A stretch of 64,000 nt of DNA. Origin: Gracilibacillus caseinilyticus (GTDB taxonomy: Bacteria > Bacillota > Bacilli > Bacillales > Amphibacillaceae). Below are positions 59,279 through 64,000 of the stretch, in pieces; position 1 is the stretch's first letter, and each line of letters opens with the position of its first letter. The translations under genes and the position numbers were made by a program. The DNA lies in NCBI RefSeq assembly GCF_022919115.1, contig NZ_CP095072.1:3782001-3846000 (forward strand), written 5' to 3'. The notes under the pieces were generated by a model that was not told where the DNA came from, searched no databases, and saw only the letters and a program-made list of their open reading frames with translations.

Positions 59279-60946
59279 ATGAAATTTGTAAAAAATGATC
59301 AAACTGCAGTTTTTGCATTAGGTGGTTTAGGTGAAATTGGGAAAAACACGTACGGTGTTCAATTTCAGGACGAAATCATCTTAATTGATGCAGGTATTAA
59401 ATTCCCTGAAGACGAGTTATTGGGAATTGATTATGTGATACCTGACTACACTTACCTTGTGCAAAATCAGGACAAGATAAAAGGATTATTTATCACTCAT
59501 GGTCACGAAGACCATATTGGTGGTATTCCTTATTTACTTCGCGAGATAAATGTGCCTATCTATGCAGGTAAATTAGCAATGGGACTAATTCGTAATAAAT
59601 TGGATGAACACGGTCTTCTTCGTAAGGCGAAATTACACACTTATCAAGAAGATGACATTTTTAAATTCAGAAAAACAGCTGTGTCGTTCTTTAGAACAAC
59701 ACACAGTATTCCCGATTCCTATGGTATTGTTGTGAAAACCCCTCCTGGTAACGTTGTGCATACCGGAGATTTTAAATTTGATTTTACACCGGTCGGAGAA
59801 CCAGCCAATTTATCAAAAATGGCTGAAATCGGTAAAGAAGGTGTACTATGTCTGTTATCAGATAGTACGAACAGTGAAGTTCCCGGATTTACGTTATCTG
59901 AACGAGTAGTTGGTGACAGTATTAATGATATTTTCTCTAGAGTTGATGGCAGATTAATATTTGCTACTTTCGCATCCAATATTCACCGCTTGCAGCAAGT
60001 CGTGGAAGCCGCCGTTAAACATAACCGTAAAATTGCCGTATTCGGCCGCAGTATGGAAGGTGCCATAAAAATTGGACAAGAACTTGGCTACATTCGTGCT
60101 CCAAAGAATACATTTATTGAAGCACACCAACTCAATCAGCTTCCTGCTAACGAGGTGACCATCCTATGTACTGGTTCTCAAGGGGAACCAATGGCGGCAT
60201 TATCAAGAATTGCTAATGGTACTCACCGCCAAATTCAAATTATACCTGGTGACACAGTTGTATTCTCTTCTTCACCAATCCCTGGGAATACGCTAAGTGT
60301 CAGCCGAATTATCAATCAATTGTATCGCGCAGGTGCAGAAGTCATTCACGGACCATTAAATGATATTCATACATCTGGTCACGGCGGACAACAAGAACAA
60401 AAATTAATGCTACGTTTAATTAAACCGAAGTATTTTATGCCGATTCACGGGGAATATCGTATGTTAAAAGAACATACGAAGCTTGCTGACAGTTGTGATA
60501 TCCCTTATAAGAACAGCTTTATCATGGATAATGGTGAAGTATTAGCGTTAGGTAAGGATCACGCTGCAATTGCAGGGAAAATCCCTTCTGGTTCTGTCTA
60601 TGTTGACGGTAGCGGTATTGGTGATATTGGTAATATCGTATTACGTGATCGACGGATCCTTTCTGAAGAAGGACTTGTCATCGTTGTCGTCAGTATCAAT
60701 ATGAAAGAATTCCAAATTGCTTCCGGTCCGGATATTATTTCACGAGGTTTCGTGTATATGAGAGAATCTGAAGACTTAATAAACGAAGCACAAAAGCTTG
60801 TTTCTAATCATTTGAACAAAGTAATGGAGCGTCGCACAACGCAATGGTCTGAAATCAAAAACGAAATTACCGATACCATCGCTCCATTCCTGTACGACAA
60901 AACAAAACGACGCCCAATGATCTTACCTATTATCATGGAAGTCTAA
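59279..60946 (+). CDS. rnjA: Ribonuclease J1
   Basis: Metallo-beta-lactamase/beta-CASP ribonuclease with 5'-exonuclease and endonuclease activity, central to mRNA decay and rRNA maturation. The 555-residue protein has the zinc motif [14 protein letters not shown] at about 72-85, HTGDFKFD, the beta-CASP segment with FGRSMEG and [10 protein letters not shown], and IHGEYRML. Length fits B. subtilis RNase J1 (555). It is coupled to rpoY and ends at a strong terminator. Confidence 0.97.
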   Translation: MKFVKNDQTAVFALGGLGEIGKNTYGVQFQDEIILIDAGIKFPEDELLGIDYVIPDYTYLVQNQDKIKGLFITHGHEDHIGGIPYLLREINVPIYAGKLAMGLIRNKLDEHGLLRKAKLHTYQEDDIFKFRKTAVSFFRTTHSIPDSYGIVVKTPPGNVVHTGDFKFDFTPVGEPANLSKMAEIGKEGVLCLLSDSTNSEVPGFTLSERVVGDSINDIFSRVDGRLIFATFASNIHRLQQVVEAAVKHNRKIAVFGRSMEGAIKIGQELGYIRAPKNTFIEAHQLNQLPANEVTILCTGSQGEPMAALSRIANGTHRQIQIIPGDTVVFSSSPIPGNTLSVSRIINQLYRAGAEVIHGPLNDIHTSGHGGQQEQKLMLRLIKPKYFMPIHGEYRMLKEHTKLADSCDIPYKNSFIMDNGEVLALGKDHAAIAGKIPSGSVYVDGSGIGDIGNIVLRDRRILSEEGLVIVVVSINMKEFQIASGPDIISRGFVYMRESEDLINEAQKLVSNHLNKVMERRTTQWSEIKNEITDTIAPFLYDKTKRRPMILPIIMEV

Positions 60947-60957
60947 TATCAACCAAA

Positions 60958-60994
60958 CAAAAAGAGCAGTGAATCCAATTCACTGCTCTTTTAT
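60958..60994. terminator. Terminator of rnjA
   Basis: AAAAGAGCAGTGAAT and ATTCACTGCTCTTTT form a perfect 15-bp stem with a 3-nt loop, eleven bases after the stop. Confidence 0.9.
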
Positions 60995-60998
60995 GATG

Positions 60999-61186
60999 CT
61001 TATAATACGGATTATGTTAACTAACGTTGCGTCCATTTTGAAATGTAGTTAGAGGTATGATGTCGCTCCGGCCAACCACTTCGCGTCCTGTGGGGCATAT
61101 TTCCGGAGCTTTGCTAAGCAGATGAAATATATCAAGATACCACATTGCTATACAGTAGTCCTAGTTAGTATAATCCGTATTATAAG
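60999..61186 (+). repeat. Modular palindromic repeat, copy 10 (B-left / A-right hybrid)
   Basis: 188 bp with the best-preserved ends: CTTATAATACGGATTATGTT at the left and TATAATCCGTATTATAAG at the right. The left arm is of B type (GCTCCGGCCAACCACTTCGC), and at GTCCTGTGGGG it switches directly to the right arm of A type (CATATTTCCGGAGCTTTGCT, AAGATACCACATTGCTATAC). Loop, linker and the other two arms are missing, as expected from recombination between A and B. It lies between the rnjA and ktrC terminators. Confidence 0.9.
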
Positions 61187-61253
61187 AAGCGAGGCTATTA
61201 TTCAATTGTCTCTTTTGTTGTTCAAGATGCTTTTTTCACTTGCCAACTGACAA

Positions 61254-61287
61254 AGAAAATCCGGGATGTTTATTCCCGGATTTTCAG
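61254..61287. terminator. Terminator of ktrC
   Basis: AAAATCCGGGA and TCCCGGATTTT form an 11-bp stem with a 7-nt loop, 20 bp after the ktrC stop. Confidence 0.85.
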
Positions 61288-61305
61288 TGATAAAATATTT
61301 TAAGC

Positions 61306-61980
61306 TTAATCGTCTTCCACAACTAACTGTTTTTCGAATCTGGAGATGTCTTTATCTGCACCAATGACAATCAAAATATCATCTTTTTCGATGTGTTGCG
61401 TTGCCATCGGTGAAACATTTATCCCTTTTTCGTCTGCTTCTTTGATCGCGACAACGTTACAGCCGTATTGTGCTCGGATATCTAGATCAATTAACGTTTT
61501 ACCATGCATTTTCTCCCCTGCTTTTACCTCCACTATGCTGTGATCATCTGATAATTCAAGGTGATCGAGAATATTTGTGGAGATAATACTGTGGGCAATA
61601 CGTTTCCCCATGTCACGCTCAGGGTGTACGACATGATCCGCGCCGATCTTATTCAACACTTTTTCATGATAATCGTTCTGTGCTTTTACCGTTATTTTCT
61701 TAATTCCTAATTCTTTTAACATCAGTGTGGTTAATATACTTGCCTGAATGTCATCACCAATGGCTACAATCACATGGTCAATATTACGGATCCCTAACTC
61801 TTTTAAAACATTTTCATCGGTCGTATCCGCAATTACTGCATGGGCAGCAATATTTCTAAATTCATTCACTTTATCTTCCTGCAAGTCGATTGCTAGTACG
61901 TCCATACCCTCTGCACTAAGCTCTCGGCAAATACTGCCGCCAAATCGACCTAAACCTATCACAGCAAATTCGCGTTTCAT
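61306..61980 (-). CDS. ktrC: Potassium uptake regulatory subunit KtrC (RCK domain)
   Basis: Cytoplasmic gating ring subunit for a Ktr-type K+ transporter. The 224-residue protein has an N-terminal RCK_N domain with the Rossmann motif VIGLGRFGGSICREL (8-22) and a C-terminal RCK_C domain (about 140-220), which in KtrA/KtrC can bind c-di-AMP. The membrane partner (KtrD or KtrB) is not in this window. B. subtilis ktrC (ykqB) also lies beside rnjA. Confidence 0.92.
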   Translation of the reverse strand: MKREFAVIGLGRFGGSICRELSAEGMDVLAIDLQEDKVNEFRNIAAHAVIADTTDENVLKELGIRNIDHVIVAIGDDIQASILTTLMLKELGIKKITVKAQNDYHEKVLNKIGADHVVHPERDMGKRIAHSIISTNILDHLELSDDHSIVEVKAGEKMHGKTLIDLDIRAQYGCNVVAIKEADEKGINVSPMATQHIEKDDILIVIGADKDISRFEKQLVVEDD

Positions 61981-62030
61981 TAAGATTCCTCCAAGCTATG
62001 TAATCATACCTATTTTACCATAACAAACGA

Positions 62031-62062
62031 AAAAGAAAACCAGAAGTCATCCTGGTTTTCTT
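62031..62062 (-). terminator. Terminator of the ABC exporter gene
   Basis: GAAAACCAG and CTGGTTTTC form a 9-bp stem with an 8-nt loop just after the stop; the minus strand continues with T. Confidence 0.8.
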
Positions 62063-62069
62063 CCTCACC

Positions 62070-63908
62070 TTATAATGCGTCCAACATTTCAAATTGCGAC
62101 TTTACAAGTTCATAATATTCCCCACCATGTTTCATCAATTCATCATGGTTCCCTTGTTCAAGAATCTTTCCATGCTCGAGCACAATAATGTTATCCGCTT
62201 CTCTGATCGTAGACAAGCGGTGAGCAATCATGATAGCTGTTCTACCTTCTAATAATCGTTTTAGTGCTTTTTGAATCATGACCTCTGTTTCTGTATCAAT
62301 ACTTGCAGTCGCTTCATCCAAAATTAAAATACGCGGATCAGCAAGCAGTGCTCTGGCAAAAGATAATAACTGTCTCTCACCTGCAGATAAAATGTTTCCT
62401 CGCTCCTCTACTTCTGTTTCATACCCGTTGTTTAGACGTTTAATAAAATCATCTGCACCCACAACACGAGCTGCTTCCTTTACTTCTTCATCACTTGCCT
62501 CAGGACGACCAAAACGAATGTTTTCCATGATTGTACCAGAAAATATAAACGTATCCTGCAGTACGACGGAAATATTCGTTCGTAAACTGTCTAGTTTCAC
62601 GTCACGAAGGTCATGGCCGTCGATTTTAACAGTCCCTTCGGTTGGATCATAAAAGCGACTGATTAAATTCGCTATCGTCGTTTTACCTGAACCGGTATGA
62701 CCGACTAACGCAACCGTTTGGCCTGGCTTCATTTCCAATGAAATTTCATGTAAAGCGATTCGATCCTCATTATACGCAAACTGGACATGATCAAAGACAA
62801 CGTGACCTTTCATATCTTTAAATGGCTGCGCATTTTTTTTCTCTTTCACATTTGGTTGTTCATCCAAAAATTCAAATATTCGTTCTGACGAAGCCATCGC
62901 CACTAATAACTGGTTGTATATTTGACCAAGTCGCGAGATCGGCTCCCAAAACATTCCTAAATAGAAAGCAAATGATACAAAGATACCTATTTGAATGGTG
63001 TTATTAATAATTAAGTGTGCCCCATAGGATATCAGAATAACCGTTCCGATTGCATTACTCATTTCAACGAACGGACCAAAATAAGCACTTTTTTTCATGG
63101 CTACCCGTTCTTTTTCGTAGTTATCACTATTAACCCCATCAAAAAACTCCGTATTTTCTTTTTCCTGAGAGAACGACTGCGTAATACGAATCCCTTGCAT
63201 ACTTTCGTTCAGGTGGGAATTCAAACGTGATTTCTGGATACGCACATCTTGCCAGGATCGACGGATCGTTCGTCTAAGTTTCGTTGATATGAAGAACATG
63301 ATAGGCAGAATGATTAATACTGCCAATGCCAAAGGTGGACTTAAAACAAATAACATTACGATAATCCCTGTAAGCAGAACGATATCCATCAATAAATTAA
63401 TAATCCCATTTGTAAACAGTTCCTGTAAGGAGTTCACATCATTCAAAATCCTTACTAAAATAGAACCTGCTGAACGGGAATCAAAAAAATTGTGCGACAA
63501 GCGTTGTACATGGGAGAATAAACTTTTTCGCAGGTCATGAATAACACGCTGCCCAAGGATATTCACCCATTTAATCCTGTATTTGTTTGCTATAAAACTG
63601 ACCAGGTATAGAATCGAAATGCCAATGATCAGATATGTAAGCAAACTGACATTCTGTTTTGTAATAGCTTTATCAATAACCCAAGTCCCGATAATTACTG
63701 GGACCACGAGTCTTACAATTGTAGAAATCAACATGACCGCAATCGCGGCAGGCATTAATGTTTTTACATACGGTTTTAAATATTTCAACAAACGTAACAT
63801 CTGCTTCCAGTTAAAAGGCTTTTCTACTGCCTGATCTAACGGGTAGTAAAATCGGTTTAAATGAGGACTTTTCTTTTTCGATTGATTTGCAGATATAGAT
63901 TTCGCCAT
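62070..63908 (-). CDS. ABC transporter, fused permease and ATP-binding protein (exporter type)
   Basis: 612-residue half-transporter: an N-terminal exporter membrane domain with six helices (about 50-340) and a C-terminal nucleotide-binding domain with Walker A GHTGSGKTT, signature LSAGERQLLSFARALL, Walker B ILILDEATA and the H-loop IAHRLST. It resembles the MsbA/YknV-type multidrug or lipid exporters; the substrate cannot be told. The start MAKSISANQ was chosen because of the purine-rich GGGGGAAGGG upstream; the 30 codons before it are unsupported. Confidence 0.88.
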   Translation of the reverse strand: MAKSISANQSKKKSPHLNRFYYPLDQAVEKPFNWKQMLRLLKYLKPYVKTLMPAAIAVMLISTIVRLVVPVIIGTWVIDKAITKQNVSLLTYLIIGISILYLVSFIANKYRIKWVNILGQRVIHDLRKSLFSHVQRLSHNFFDSRSAGSILVRILNDVNSLQELFTNGIINLLMDIVLLTGIIVMLFVLSPPLALAVLIILPIMFFISTKLRRTIRRSWQDVRIQKSRLNSHLNESMQGIRITQSFSQEKENTEFFDGVNSDNYEKERVAMKKSAYFGPFVEMSNAIGTVILISYGAHLIINNTIQIGIFVSFAFYLGMFWEPISRLGQIYNQLLVAMASSERIFEFLDEQPNVKEKKNAQPFKDMKGHVVFDHVQFAYNEDRIALHEISLEMKPGQTVALVGHTGSGKTTIANLISRFYDPTEGTVKIDGHDLRDVKLDSLRTNISVVLQDTFIFSGTIMENIRFGRPEASDEEVKEAARVVGADDFIKRLNNGYETEVEERGNILSAGERQLLSFARALLADPRILILDEATASIDTETEVMIQKALKRLLEGRTAIMIAHRLSTIREADNIIVLEHGKILEQGNHDELMKHGGEYYELVKSQFEMLDAL

Positions 63909-64000
63909 TTCCCTTCCCCCTTTTTCATTATTTAGTTGATTGTAATACCGTTTCCCTGTCTTGGTATTGAATATCATAAATACGACGATAGGTTCCATGC

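Overview
The window is a low-GC Gram-positive chromosome segment from a spore-forming member of the Bacillaceae. Gene content and order match the Bacillus subtilis blocks ftsZ-mraZ, ylb, cta, yla, ykt/speA, pdh and rnjA/ktrC. The genus is not fixed by the sequence; the repeat style and divergence suggest a halotolerant relative such as Gracilibacillus, Virgibacillus or Oceanobacillus (inference). Spore formation is supported by spoVD, spoVE, ylbJ, an rsfA-type regulator, ytvI and a YhcN/YlaJ lipoprotein. MurE carries a DNPR motif, so the peptidoglycan should contain meso-diaminopimelate.

Layout: 1-15840 is the division and cell-wall (dcw) cluster on the minus strand, transcribed mraZ, rsmH, ftsL, pbpB, spoVD, murE, mraY, murD, spoVE, divIB, ylxW, ylxX, sbp, ftsA, ftsZ (ftsZ is cut by the window edge). 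murG and murB are absent from their usual place between spoVE and divIB. 16200-19800 holds bshC (bacillithiol), a DUF3397 membrane protein, an RsfA-like regulator, rpmF and yceD. 20500-30300 is the ylb block: tmcAL, ylbL, ylbJ, coaD, rsmD, ylbG, ricF (ylbF), ylbE, ylbD, ylbC, a YugN-like gene and ytvI. 30900-38850 encodes the caa3 cytochrome c oxidase and its heme A supply (ctaM, ctaG, ctaF-E-D-C-B, with ctaA divergent). 39800-46400 carries ftsW, ylaN, ylaL, ylaJ, ylaI, ylaH, ylaF, a SuhB-type phosphatase, yktB and yktA. 46500-49750 holds speA and a polysaccharide deacetylase lipoprotein. 50960-55760 is the pyruvate dehydrogenase operon pdhABCD. 56400-64000 holds ykyA, def, a Cof-type phosphatase, rpoY-rnjA, ktrC and an ABC exporter.

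No rRNA, tRNA, CRISPR array, prophage or intact transposase gene is visible. The coding part is ordinary core genome. The unusual content lies between genes: ten loci carry copies of one modular, strongly palindromic repeat of about 0.1-0.8 kb. Its ends are inverted repeats resembling CTTATAATACGGATTATGTT. The copies occupy nearly every large intergenic gap, occur in both orientations, exchange arms and loop cassettes, and one copy is interrupted by a separate 161-bp MITE-like insertion flanked by a 9-bp target duplication. This family is the best candidate here for an undescribed element. Further points are a terminator-like hairpin directly abutting the spoVE start, an orphan three-hairpin region near rsmD, GTGG repeats at 10-bp spacing ahead of mraZ, and an unannotated 39-residue basic ORF ahead of rpoY.
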